Part shown: piece after piece, positions 8,865 through 17,073 of the stretch
Layout: each line of letters starts with the position of its first letter
How positions within the stretch are numbered: the first letter of the stretch is position 1
Assembly (NCBI GenBank): GCA_964655225.1
Contig: CAZZMB010000006.1
Coordinates: 1 to 64,000, forward strand
Source: JAFMKE01 sp964655225
GTDB taxonomy: Bacteria; Bacteroidota; Bacteroidia; Chitinophagales; UBA8649
DNA length: 64,000 nucleotides
Direction: 5' to 3'
Notes under the pieces: generated by a model
Databases searched by the model: none
Told to the model about the DNA's origin: nothing
What the model saw: the letters and a program-made list of their open reading frames with translations, nothing else
Translations under genes and position numbers: made by a program

Positions 8865-9461
8865 ATGAAGTCTAAGTTTAAGTATTACGTTTTTAACAAA
8901 CCATTTAATGTGCTAAGCCAGTTTACCCGTGAGGCTAATCACGAATCTATCGCGGATTACTTTTATCTAGATATTAAAGATGTTTATCCTATCGGGAGAT
9001 TAGATAAGGATAGTGAAGGCCTACTGATTTTAACCAATGATAAAAGGTTAAATGCGCTGCTTTTAGGTCCAAAACAAAAAAAAACTAAGACATATCTTGC
9101 ACAGGTGGAAGGTAAGTTTTCTAAAGAAGCGGCTAAAAAGCTTAAGGAAGGTGTAAATATAACAGTAGACAAAAAAGTCTATGAGACATTACCCGCAAAT
9201 GCAAAATTTATTGAAAGGCCTAAATATTTATGGAATCGAATCCCATCCATTCGTGTCAGGAAGGATATTCCTATTTCTTGGGTAGAAATTAAGCTTGTAG
9301 AGGGCAAGAATAGACAAGTAAGGAAAATGTTGGCTGCTGTTGGTTTTCCGGTGTTAAGACTCATTAGAATGCGTATTGAAGATTTGGATTTAAATCAGAT
9401 TTCACCAGGGGACATACAAGAATATCACCAACAAGAATTTTATAGAAAACTGGGCTTATAG
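8865..9461 (+). CDS. RsuA/RluE-family rRNA pseudouridine synthase
   Basis: Converts a uridine in rRNA to pseudouridine. The 198-residue protein lacks an S4 RNA-binding domain and has the compact RluE-like layout: YYVFNKPFNVLSQF at the N-terminus, the catalytic Asp in GRLDKDSEGLLILTND, and the KNRQVRKMLAAVGFPV block near the end. By similarity it would act on a 23S helix (as RluE), but the exact site cannot be read from the sequence. It is the first gene of a run with another pseudouridine synthase (1-base overlap) and a glycosyltransferase. Confidence 0.9.
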   Translation: MKSKFKYYVFNKPFNVLSQFTREANHESIADYFYLDIKDVYPIGRLDKDSEGLLILTNDKRLNALLLGPKQKKTKTYLAQVEGKFSKEAAKKLKEGVNITVDKKVYETLPANAKFIERPKYLWNRIPSIRVRKDIPISWVEIKLVEGKNRQVRKMLAAVGFPVLRLIRMRIEDLDLNQISPGDIQEYHQQEFYRKLGL

Positions 9462-10189
9462 TGGATTTTAAATTGAAAAGAGCGGGGGTGAAAGCCCTGC
9501 ATATCGACGAAAATTATATTGTTGTTTCTAAGCCGAGCGGATTACTTACTATTCAGGATAGGTATAAAGCAGAAGTACCCAACCTAAAGCATATGCTTAC
9601 TGATGTATATGGCGAAGTTTTAACTGTACATCGATTAGATAAAGATACTAGTGGAGTGATTTGTTTTGCAAGAAATACGGATGCACATAAACACCTAAAC
9701 ACTCAATTTGCCAATGGCTTAGTTAAGAAAATATATTGGGCTTTTGTACAAGGTCGACCGGCTGTAGATGAAGGACAGGTGGATATGCCCATTCTGAATG
9801 ATATGAAGAATAGTGGTCGTATGCTTATTCACAAAGAAGGAAAAGAAGCGCTGACTTATTTCCGAACCTTAGCAACATTTGGCAATATTGCTTTGCTTGA
9901 ATGTTTTCCAAAAACTGGTCGTACCCATCAAATTCGGGTACATTGTTATTATTTAGGCTGTCCGCTGTTGGTGGATGCTTTGTATCATCAAAAAGATGCA
10001 TTTTACTTAAGCGCCATAAAGCGAAATTATCGCTATGCTAAATTTGAGGAGGAGAGACCCTTGATAACTCGTTTAACCCTTCATGCAAAGTCGATTCAAT
10101 TTAAAACCATCGACGGTAAAAAGTTGGAAGTAGAAAGTGAATTGCCAAAAGATTTACGCGCCTTACATAATCAACTAGAGAAATCATGA
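9461..10189 (+). CDS. RluA-family pseudouridine synthase
   Basis: A second pseudouridine synthase, of the RluA branch, 242 residues without an S4 domain. Seen: the ENYIVVSKPSGLLT entry strand, the catalytic Asp in TVHRLDKDTSGVICFAR, and the GRTHQIRVH motif. It starts with GTG whose first base is the last base of the previous gene's TAG stop (overlap of one base), which supports translational coupling; there is no ATG nearby. The target (rRNA or tRNA) is not determinable here. Confidence 0.9.
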   Translation: MDFKLKRAGVKALHIDENYIVVSKPSGLLTIQDRYKAEVPNLKHMLTDVYGEVLTVHRLDKDTSGVICFARNTDAHKHLNTQFANGLVKKIYWAFVQGRPAVDEGQVDMPILNDMKNSGRMLIHKEGKEALTYFRTLATFGNIALLECFPKTGRTHQIRVHCYYLGCPLLVDALYHQKDAFYLSAIKRNYRYAKFEEERPLITRLTLHAKSIQFKTIDGKKLEVESELPKDLRALHNQLEKS

Positions 10190-10953
10190 ACGAGGTGAAT
10201 AGGGAAATAGACGTATCGATTATTACACCGAGTTACAATACGTCCAAGTTTATTGAGGCAACTATTAAATCTGTACTTGATCAGGATTTTGAATCCTGGG
10301 AGATGATCATTGTTGATGATAAATCTAGCGATGGAAGTTCTGAAATTATAAAGCCTTATACGGCTAAAGATGCTAGAATAATTCTAATTGAAAATAAGGA
10401 AAATGCCGGTGCTGCAATTTCCAGAAATTTGGCTATCCAGCGATCAAAAGGAAGATTTATTGCTTTCTTGGATAGCGATGATTTATGGTTGCCGAACAAG
10501 TTGTCTATGCAAGTTAATTTCATGCTTGAAAATAATTTTGGGTTCACTTATTCAGCGTATGATAAAATTAATGAATCGGGTGACCAAATAGGCCAAATTC
10601 AAGTTCCCAGTAAAGTAAGCTACGATGAATTGCTCAAAACTTGTTCTATTGGCTGTCTTACAGCTATTTACGATACTGCAGTTTTGGGTAAAGTCTATAT
10701 GCCCATTATTGATAAAAGACAAGACTACGGTCTCTGGTTAAGCTTGCTTAAGAAGTTGAGCTATGCTTACGGTCTCCAAGAGGTATTGGCTATTTACCGG
10801 GTGAGAAACAATTCAATTTCGAGTAATAAATTTATTGCCGCAAAATATCAATGGAAAATTTATCGCGAAATAGAGGAGTTATCGCTCCTTTCATCTATTA
10901 AAAATATGGTGAGTTATACCTTGCATGGGATTATTAAATCCTATTTTAAATAA
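10186..10953 (+). CDS. GT2 family glycosyltransferase
   Basis: A GT-A fold inverting glycosyltransferase, cytosolic or membrane-associated, probably adding a sugar to a lipid-linked surface glycan. Seen: VSIITPSYNTSKFIE at the N-terminus, the IIVDDKSSDGS nucleotide-binding turn, the NAGAAISRN segment and the DSDD acceptor motif (FLDSDDLWLPNK). Its ATG overlaps the preceding stop by four bases (ATGA). Its 3' end overlaps the convergent O-antigen ligase gene by 13 bp. Donor and acceptor are unknown. Confidence 0.9.
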   Translation: MNEVNREIDVSIITPSYNTSKFIEATIKSVLDQDFESWEMIIVDDKSSDGSSEIIKPYTAKDARIILIENKENAGAAISRNLAIQRSKGRFIAFLDSDDLWLPNKLSMQVNFMLENNFGFTYSAYDKINESGDQIGQIQVPSKVSYDELLKTCSIGCLTAIYDTAVLGKVYMPIIDKRQDYGLWLSLLKKLSYAYGLQEVLAIYRVRNNSISSNKFIAAKYQWKIYREIEELSLLSSIKNMVSYTLHGIIKSYFK

Positions 10954-12278
10954 GGTCTTTTTTTTGAACTCAAGATAAAATAGCTCAAGAAAAAACCGAT
11001 AGCTACAACACCCATTTGAGATTCAAGTAAAGATTCTACGAGTAAATAGGCTATCAAAACAAATAAAAAGTTTCCCAACCATTGATCGCGGTTTATTACG
11101 CTGATATAGATGCAATATGCGATTAGACATATCCACCATAGAAAGCCTGTTATTCCCAATTGAAGAGAGGATTCTATAAATTGGTTGTGTGCGTTGAACC
11201 GATTCGTAATTCCTTTGGTATAATTTATGGCTTTATATCTTTGCTGGAGCGCTTCAAAACTTTTCCCATATCCATATCCAAGTATAGGTTCTTTCTTAAT
11301 CAGGTGCAATGCTTCAGACCAAATCACTGTTCGTGGTAGTCTGTTTTCTAAAGAGATTTTTTCATGACGACTTATCTGCCATTTAAATCCTTCAATTTTT
11401 TTATGGATATATGGGACATTAAGGTAAAAAGTATAAAATAAAATGGGAACTCCAAGGATAAAAACAGCTTTTAAAGCTTTCGACGTTACTAAGCTAAATC
11501 CAATGAAAATCATGCTGAAGAATGCTGTGATGTAACCGGTCTTCGAACCAAAGAGAAAAATCATACCAAAGAAGCTTAACATCATCAAAATATAAATGCT
11601 GCCTTCTTTTTTATTTTTACAGGTACTCAAAAATTTTGCACAAAGTATGATGGCAATATTGTAATATAATGAATGGGTGATTGGATTGCCTTTAACATGA
11701 CCAAGAAGATTGGTATAATAAAAGCTATTCCATGATAAATCATCTGAATTCACTGTAGCAAGTATAAGAATAAGTGGAATGAAAAGTAAAGCTCCAAGTA
11801 AATAAAAATAAGCAATATGAATGAGATTTTCTTTGTTTTGTTCTTTCGCCACAATTAATGCAAAGAAATAAATGAGTAAAAGAAAATTAAGCTGAATTTT
11901 ACTGAAATCACCTTCAAAAAGTAAGCTATGCAATACAATAAAAACCAGATAAATGGAAAGGATCTTGAAGTAGGGAGAGGAGTCCACTTGAATAAAGGCT
12001 TTCACTCGTTTCCAATTGCCGGCATACCATAAATAGATGAGCAGGCTTAGCACAAGTAAAACACTAGGAATACTTGTAGAAACTCGAAAATAGGGAATCA
12101 CAAAAGCAAGCAGGGCGATTGGAATTAGTATCCACTTTTCTTGAATGAGCACTTTTGATTGCTCATTCACCCGGTTAAATAAAAGATGAGTGAAGTGACT
12201 TTTGAACAGAAAGCTATCTATTGCCTTAAAAAAAGCAATAGCCAACAATACAGAGTAAGCAAAAACAAATGGACTCAT
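10941..12278 (-). CDS. O-antigen ligase/polymerase family membrane protein (Wzy_C)
   Basis: A multi-pass inner-membrane protein (about 11 hydrophobic helices) with the large C-terminal periplasmic loop typical of WaaL/Wzy enzymes: NRLPRTVIWSEALHLI, then EPILGYGYG, then NAHNQFIESSLQLGI with the conserved His. It would join or polymerise glycan units on undecaprenyl diphosphate at the periplasmic face. The ATG at 12278 (445 residues) is chosen over a TTG 27 bases upstream, as the N-terminus then begins at the first helix. It is convergent with the GT2 gene and divergent from another polymerase-like gene. Confidence 0.88.
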   Translation of the reverse strand: MSPFVFAYSVLLAIAFFKAIDSFLFKSHFTHLLFNRVNEQSKVLIQEKWILIPIALLAFVIPYFRVSTSIPSVLLVLSLLIYLWYAGNWKRVKAFIQVDSSPYFKILSIYLVFIVLHSLLFEGDFSKIQLNFLLLIYFFALIVAKEQNKENLIHIAYFYLLGALLFIPLILILATVNSDDLSWNSFYYTNLLGHVKGNPITHSLYYNIAIILCAKFLSTCKNKKEGSIYILMMLSFFGMIFLFGSKTGYITAFFSMIFIGFSLVTSKALKAVFILGVPILFYTFYLNVPYIHKKIEGFKWQISRHEKISLENRLPRTVIWSEALHLIKKEPILGYGYGKSFEALQQRYKAINYTKGITNRFNAHNQFIESSLQLGITGFLWWICLIAYCIYISVINRDQWLGNFLFVLIAYLLVESLLESQMGVVAIGFFLSYFILSSKKRPYLK

Positions 12279-12378
12279 AGAAAAAGTTAACCCTATTCGA
12301 AACAAAAATAATAAATATGTTTGTTATAGCTAGAAAACACGATAATATGCTAATTTTACTTTAATATCTAATATTTAA

Positions 12379-13575
12379 GTGAATTTGAAGAAACTATATT
12401 ACAGCTGTATCTTAACAAGCGACTTCTTAATTCTAGGGTTTTACTTTCTTGTTTTCATCTTCCTATTGATTTTTTTCATGCAGTTATTTAAGCTTCAGGA
12501 TAAAAAATCAAAGTTTATAATATTGGGTTTTTTCGCATTGTATAATGCCCTAATATACTTAGATTTCAAGTTAAACTTCATTCCATATTTACCTGATTCA
12601 GGTCAATATAACATCCTGTTTAAAACTGGAAGACCATTTGTGGATATGAGTACTAGTTTAAATGGATTTCTATATATCATTAAAGGGTTACGCTTGCTTT
12701 TTTTTAAGAATATATTAGTTTATATTTCCTTTCAAATATTCCTTTATTTTATCTCTGTAATTATTTTTTATCGCTCATGGTTCGTGCTTTATCAAGCCAC
12801 TCGGCCAAAAGCATTTGAACAATTATATTTCCTACTAGCATTGTCGCTGCCATCTGCTTTTCTTTATCATTTAGTACCTCTTCGTGAATGCTTTACTACA
12901 TTTGGTTTTAGTATAGCCTTGTATTTTTTATTGAAAGTTTTTAAAAATAGGGCAAATTTCAATTTAGGTTTTGTTAGTGGATTATTTATCATCATAATGA
13001 CTAGAATCCAAATGGCATTTTATTTTATTGTGGGCTTGATGGGACTTAAGTTTAGTTTGGATAAAAGTATACTTAGAAAAGTTTCAGGGCTTCTTTTTGG
13101 TCTCTTTTTGTTTGCTGGTGTTCTAAGTCTTACCCATTATAAAATAAGTCCAGAGCAGTTATCTTCTGTAAGAAATTATCGCGTTGCAAAATATAGTGGG
13201 TCATATGGTGTGGTTGAGTGGAGCTCTTATATTGATATTGTAAAAAGTAGTCCTCAGCTTGTTGGGCAGTTTTTATTTTCTCCTCTACCTATTCTACACA
13301 ATCAGAATGCCTTGGATATGAAACTTATATTCTTGGATGCTCTTTTTATGTCAGTGATTTGGTTCTTGATTTTAATTAATGTTAAAAAATGGGTTTTAAA
13401 TTATCGGGTTTGGTTTTTATTGATGCTTATTTATCTTGCTTTGTTTGGAATTTATGAGTTTAATATTGGTGGTGCAGTAAGGCATCGATTACCGTTAAGC
13501 CTAATGGCTATATTAATGGCTAGCCAGTTTTTATCTCAAGGAATCTATTCTTTTAACAGTAAAATGAACGGATGA
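12379..13575 (+). CDS. Multi-pass membrane protein, possible EpsG/Wzy-like polysaccharide polymerase
   Basis: A 398-residue, very hydrophobic protein with about 10-12 helices. No family is certain. Features recalling EpsG-type polymerases are an acidic/Tyr periplasmic loop after helix 2 (LPDSGQYNILFKTG) and an Arg-Glu segment before a helix (PLRECFTTFGFSIALY). The start is GTG at 12379; the next ATG would delete the first helix. Its stop overlaps the following glycosyltransferase start by four bases, so both probably serve the same glycan. A second polymerase beside the O-antigen ligase is unusual unless the two act on different polymers. Confidence 0.6.
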   Translation: MNLKKLYYSCILTSDFLILGFYFLVFIFLLIFFMQLFKLQDKKSKFIILGFFALYNALIYLDFKLNFIPYLPDSGQYNILFKTGRPFVDMSTSLNGFLYIIKGLRLLFFKNILVYISFQIFLYFISVIIFYRSWFVLYQATRPKAFEQLYFLLALSLPSAFLYHLVPLRECFTTFGFSIALYFLLKVFKNRANFNLGFVSGLFIIIMTRIQMAFYFIVGLMGLKFSLDKSILRKVSGLLFGLFLFAGVLSLTHYKISPEQLSSVRNYRVAKYSGSYGVVEWSSYIDIVKSSPQLVGQFLFSPLPILHNQNALDMKLIFLDALFMSVIWFLILINVKKWVLNYRVWFLLMLIYLALFGIYEFNIGGAVRHRLPLSLMAILMASQFLSQGIYSFNSKMNG

Positions 13576-14354
13576 AAAAGATAAGTCTCTTAGTTTCAAC
13601 GGTTGATTCTAATTTTAATAAAAATACAGATTTTGCCAAAAATATAGATTTTTCAATCTGTGAAGTAATTGTTGTTCAACAAATGATTCAGTGTGATGAA
13701 CGTTTAAAATTAGATTTCGATGCAAAGATTATCTCAGTAAAAGAAAGAGGTTTAGCGAAGAGCAGAAATTTGGCTTTATCTCTTGCTACATGCTCCATTG
13801 CTCTAATATGTGATGATGATGTCCAATTTGTTAAAGGCTTTGAGCAAATTATTTTGGCAGCCTATGAAAGTCACCCGGAGGCTGCACTTATCAGTTTTCG
13901 TATTAAAGATGCATGTGGCAATTCGTATAAGGACTATCCTACCAGTGGCCATAAACATAGCTTTAGAAGCATACTTCGGGTGAATTCTATTGAAACTTCC
14001 ATTCAATTAAATAAAATCCAACAAACCAAACCTTTTGATGAGCGATTTGGATTAGGGGCTGCTTGCCCTTCAGGAGAAGATACCATATTTGCAATCGATA
14101 CATATAAGGCTGGAGTTAGCTGCTACTTTGTTTCTAAACCTATTGTTATCCATCCATTGGAATCTTCTGGTAAAACTTTTAATAAAGATTACCCCATATA
14201 CAGGGGGCAAGTCTATCGCAGAGCTTTTAGCGCATTAGGTATTCCTCTTGGCGTATTGTTTGCTTTGAAAAAATATAGGCTTTACAAGAAAGAATTAGGA
14301 TTAGTATCTTTTATTGTGAAATTTTTCAAAGGCTATTTTAGCAGGATGTCTTAG
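13572..14354 (+). CDS. GT2-like glycosyltransferase
   Basis: A 260-residue protein with the core of a GT-A glycosyltransferase: a short N-terminal strand (ISLLVSTVD), a KERGLAKSRNLAL segment typical of nucleotide-sugar binding in GT2, and an acidic DDDVQF motif for metal/donor binding. It begins inside the stop of the upstream membrane protein (ATGA overlap) and ends by sharing four bases (TTAG) with the convergent flippase gene. Specificity is unknown. Confidence 0.8.
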   Translation: MKKISLLVSTVDSNFNKNTDFAKNIDFSICEVIVVQQMIQCDERLKLDFDAKIISVKERGLAKSRNLALSLATCSIALICDDDVQFVKGFEQIILAAYESHPEAALISFRIKDACGNSYKDYPTSGHKHSFRSILRVNSIETSIQLNKIQQTKPFDERFGLGAACPSGEDTIFAIDTYKAGVSCYFVSKPIVIHPLESSGKTFNKDYPIYRGQVYRRAFSALGIPLGVLFALKKYRLYKKELGLVSFIVKFFKGYFSRMS

Positions 14355-15694
14355 GCGCTGTTCTTTAATAATGTGCGAAGGGCTCGAATAGGATAGATCA
14401 CTGTTATCGCTTTACAAAATGCACTAATTTGAAGGTAAAATAATTCGCGAGATGCGGAAAAGAAGAAGGGCATAATAAGGAAGGTAAGTGCCTGAGAAAT
14501 AAGTGTTACATAAGCTGCCCCAGCTATTCCCATTTTTGGAATCAAAAGCCAATTTAAGAGAATATTTACAACGGCTCCTGCACTCATGTTGATTAGGGCA
14601 ATCGTTTGGAGATTCTTAGCAATTAACCATTTCGAACCGGCATAACCTATGAAAACAAAAATACTTGACCAAATATGAATCTGAAGTATTAAGCCCGCTT
14701 GACTGTATTTTCCTCCGTATAAGAAATCGATCAGCCAATCTGCCATTAGTGTGATGGGTAGTACCGCCGCCAATGCCATAAGATAGAGTCCTTGGCAAAG
14801 TAATGAAAATCGCTCATTAAACAACTTGTGGTTCTTTTTGAGTGCATTCAGCAGGGCAGGAAATATAGAACCCGTGATTAACCAAGGGACGGTATACCAT
14901 GCAGAGGATAACTTTACTGCTGCAGAATAGTGTCCAAGCTCACTAGCATTTAACAAGTCCTTTATCATGACTTGGTCAATCTTCAGATAAAAAACATAAA
15001 TGATACTGGTAAACAGTAAAGGCCATGATTGCTTGAAAAGAGATTGAGCGATTTCCGTACTTCTTTTCCAATGTTTGAACGTGGTCTTGCCAAATCGCTC
15101 ATAGCTAAAGTAAAGGAGTGTTACAAAAACGCTGGCATCAATAATCAATGAAAAATAAATCCAAATGATATCGAGATGAAAAATCACAACAGCTAACTTC
15201 AACATGTTACTAGCAACTATACTCGCTGTTTTGGCGAAGACATTATATTTCGAGAGGACCTTAGCGTCAAAATAGAAGGATACAACATCTACCGATTTTA
15301 TCAGAATAGGTATGGTCGCTATCAATATAAACAGCAGATTAGTTTTTGAATTACCAAGTAAATAGGCAAAAAGTAGTGCACTAATCACAGCCACTGCTGC
15401 ACCAATTAATTTTAAGAAAACTGCCGAACCTAAAATAAGTCCATCATCTGAAGCTTTATTAACCAAATCTTTGGTCACAATATTGGCCAGTCCAAGATTA
15501 GAAAGTACAGCGAAAATAGTAGCGATACTTAAGGCGTAGTTATAGATTCCATAATCCGCTTCAGTCATATATCGGGCTACAAGTATACCGATCACCAAAG
15601 TGAGCATCATTTCAAATGCTTTCCCCACCAGCATCCACAAAGTGTTCGAGGCATATTTGTTCTTGATGTATTTGGTGAAGTTTTTGAGACTCAA
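14351..15694 (-). CDS. Polysaccharide flippase (Wzx/MATE-like, oligosaccharyl-lipid export)
   Basis: A 447-residue protein with about 12-14 helices, beginning with the amphipathic NTLWMLVGKAFEMMLTLVIG region and ARYMTEADYGIYNYALSIA, which are typical of the polysaccharide-transport branch of the MOP superfamily. It would flip undecaprenyl-linked glycan units across the inner membrane. The start is TTG at 15694; no ATG precedes the first helix. It partners functionally with the nearby polymerase/ligase and glycosyltransferases. Confidence 0.88.
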   Translation of the reverse strand: MSLKNFTKYIKNKYASNTLWMLVGKAFEMMLTLVIGILVARYMTEADYGIYNYALSIATIFAVLSNLGLANIVTKDLVNKASDDGLILGSAVFLKLIGAAVAVISALLFAYLLGNSKTNLLFILIATIPILIKSVDVVSFYFDAKVLSKYNVFAKTASIVASNMLKLAVVIFHLDIIWIYFSLIIDASVFVTLLYFSYERFGKTTFKHWKRSTEIAQSLFKQSWPLLFTSIIYVFYLKIDQVMIKDLLNASELGHYSAAVKLSSAWYTVPWLITGSIFPALLNALKKNHKLFNERFSLLCQGLYLMALAAVLPITLMADWLIDFLYGGKYSQAGLILQIHIWSSIFVFIGYAGSKWLIAKNLQTIALINMSAGAVVNILLNWLLIPKMGIAGAAYVTLISQALTFLIMPFFFSASRELFYLQISAFCKAITVIYPIRALRTLLKNSA

Positions 15695-15727
15695 GGCGAA
15701 TATTCTAATTTATTAGTAAAATTAACT

Positions 15728-15735
15728 TAATTTTG
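15728..15735 (+). promoter_or_regulatory. Candidate -7 element (TAATTTTG)
   Basis: Matches TAnnTTTG, 13 bases before an ATG at 15749 that opens the gene interrupted by the sequence gap. No convincing -33 element is seen. Confidence 0.45.
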
Positions 15736-15748
15736 TGTGAGTTTATAT

Positions 15749-16126
15749 GACTATGGAAAANNNNNNNNNNNNNNNNNNNNNNNNNNNNNNNNNNNNNNNN
15801 NNNNNNNNNNNNNNNNNNNNNNNNNNNNNNNNNNNNNNNNNNNNNNNNNNNNNNNNNNNNGGAGTATCCAAAATTTCGACGGAATCTATATTGACAATAA
15901 TGAGCAGGACCTGGTGAATCTCTTAAATAAAAAGAGTAGTTATGAAACTGATTTGACCTTTTTTAAGCTGTTACATGTTTATGGAGGATATGGAGTAATA
16001 GCAATAAGGACAGGTGCATTAATGGTATTACTTAGCTCACTGTTAGGAGGATTCACATTAGCAGTAGCTTTACTCTTACTCATTCATTTTCTCAAAGTTT
16101 TAAATGAGAAATCTATCGAAGTTTAA
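15749..16126 (+). CDS. Unknown membrane protein interrupted by a 100-N gap
   Basis: Only both ends are visible. The left side offers ATG at 15749 or 15755 just before the gap (15761-15860). The right side is open to the stop at 16126 and encodes about 87 residues: a polar segment (IYIDNNEQDLVNLLN), then two hydrophobic stretches (about 15985-16110) and a short charged tail. No family was recognised. The flanks share no overlap, so the gap likely hides real sequence of unknown length and the frame across it is not known. Its stop (TTAA) shares four bases with the convergent pyruvyl transferase. Confidence 0.5.
   Translation, partial: DYGKXXXXXXXXXXXXXXXXXXXXXXXXXXXXXXXXXXSIQNFDGIYIDNNEQDLVNLLNKKSSYETDLTFFKLLHVYGGYGVIAIRTGALMVLLSSLLGGFTLAVALLLLIHFLKVLNEKSIEV
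15761..15860. other. Assembly gap (100 N), probably real missing sequence
   Basis: Exactly 100 N. The 55 bases on each side do not resemble each other, unlike two other gaps in this window, so DNA of unknown length is missing. Confidence 0.85.
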
Positions 16127-17070
16127 GTTTCGATAAATGCCTTTACTTTAGCTTTAAGTTTTTCGATAATTTCTTTTGATTCAGATGGGTTTTTAGGTAG
16201 ATTCTTCCAAGGAATAGCTAATTCATTTTTATACTGCACACTGCTTAGGGGAGATTTTAAATTGGAGTAGTCAAAATAATAATGATTAAAGAAACTAGAG
16301 ATTCCGTTCAATCTATTCGCGTCATAACTTGCCTTTAATCCTCCCTCAATGAACACTACTGGTGTGCCTATTCCTACACTAGGTAAAGCGCAATGAATTC
16401 TTGAGGTTACAACCATTTTGGCTTGGGCGTATGCTTTCAAAAGCTCATCTGCCATTTTAAATTTCTCCTCTTCATTAAGCTTCTTTTGATCTTGTATGAC
16501 ATACTTTGAATCTTCGTATAAATTAGGAGGTACTATACGCTGAATAGTACCTAATTCTCGTCTTTTATTCAGTGGGTTGAACCGCCTCAGGGGCCCATAA
16601 CTTCTCAATCTATAGAGTACATCTACCAAATATACATCATCACTTGGCTTGTCTGCACGTTTATAGGTCTCACCTAAGGTAAGCGTAAGACAACCGGAGA
16701 AATAGGCATCTACACCTTTTTCAATCAATAAATCCCGCGTATAGTAGTCTCGACAGCCAATTGGCTCGTGTTTTTTAAGATATGTGATAGATTCAGGTGA
16801 GGTTAAGAAATCTACACTTTTATTTCTTGTTGTGATATGAAAAGAAATGAATAAGGGCTTAATATTTTCTGGTGGCGGCCAATTTTCAGGCTTTGACATA
16901 AACCAACCATTCATAATGAGTTTTACTTCTTCATCAATTTTAGCCGCTTCTTGTAGGTTGTCTCTATCGATGTAGTAATCTACTCGTGGGAGAAATTGTT
17001 TAGCCGCAAGACTTTGAACTTGGTCTCCTACGTTATAGCTTTCTGAATAATTTAATAGGCCAAATTTCAT
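16123..17070 (-). CDS. Polysaccharide pyruvyl transferase family protein
   Basis: A 315-residue GT-B-like enzyme of the CsaB/WcaK family, which transfers pyruvate from PEP as a ketal onto sugars of surface polysaccharides. Seen: an N-terminal LLNYSESYNVGDQVQSLA segment, GCRDYYTRDLL, SGCLTLTLG, and the C-terminal VVTSRIHCALPSVGIGTPVVF block that is the family's best signature. It lies three bases downstream of the thioredoxin-like lipoprotein gene (stop 17074, ATG 17070), so it belongs to the gatB transcript although its role fits the glycan locus to the left. Confidence 0.85.
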   Translation of the reverse strand: MKFGLLNYSESYNVGDQVQSLAAKQFLPRVDYYIDRDNLQEAAKIDEEVKLIMNGWFMSKPENWPPPENIKPLFISFHITTRNKSVDFLTSPESITYLKKHEPIGCRDYYTRDLLIEKGVDAYFSGCLTLTLGETYKRADKPSDDVYLVDVLYRLRSYGPLRRFNPLNKRRELGTIQRIVPPNLYEDSKYVIQDQKKLNEEEKFKMADELLKAYAQAKMVVTSRIHCALPSVGIGTPVVFIEGGLKASYDANRLNGISSFFNHYYFDYSNLKSPLSSVQYKNELAIPWKNLPKNPSESKEIIEKLKAKVKAFIET

Positions 17071-17073
17071 AGT

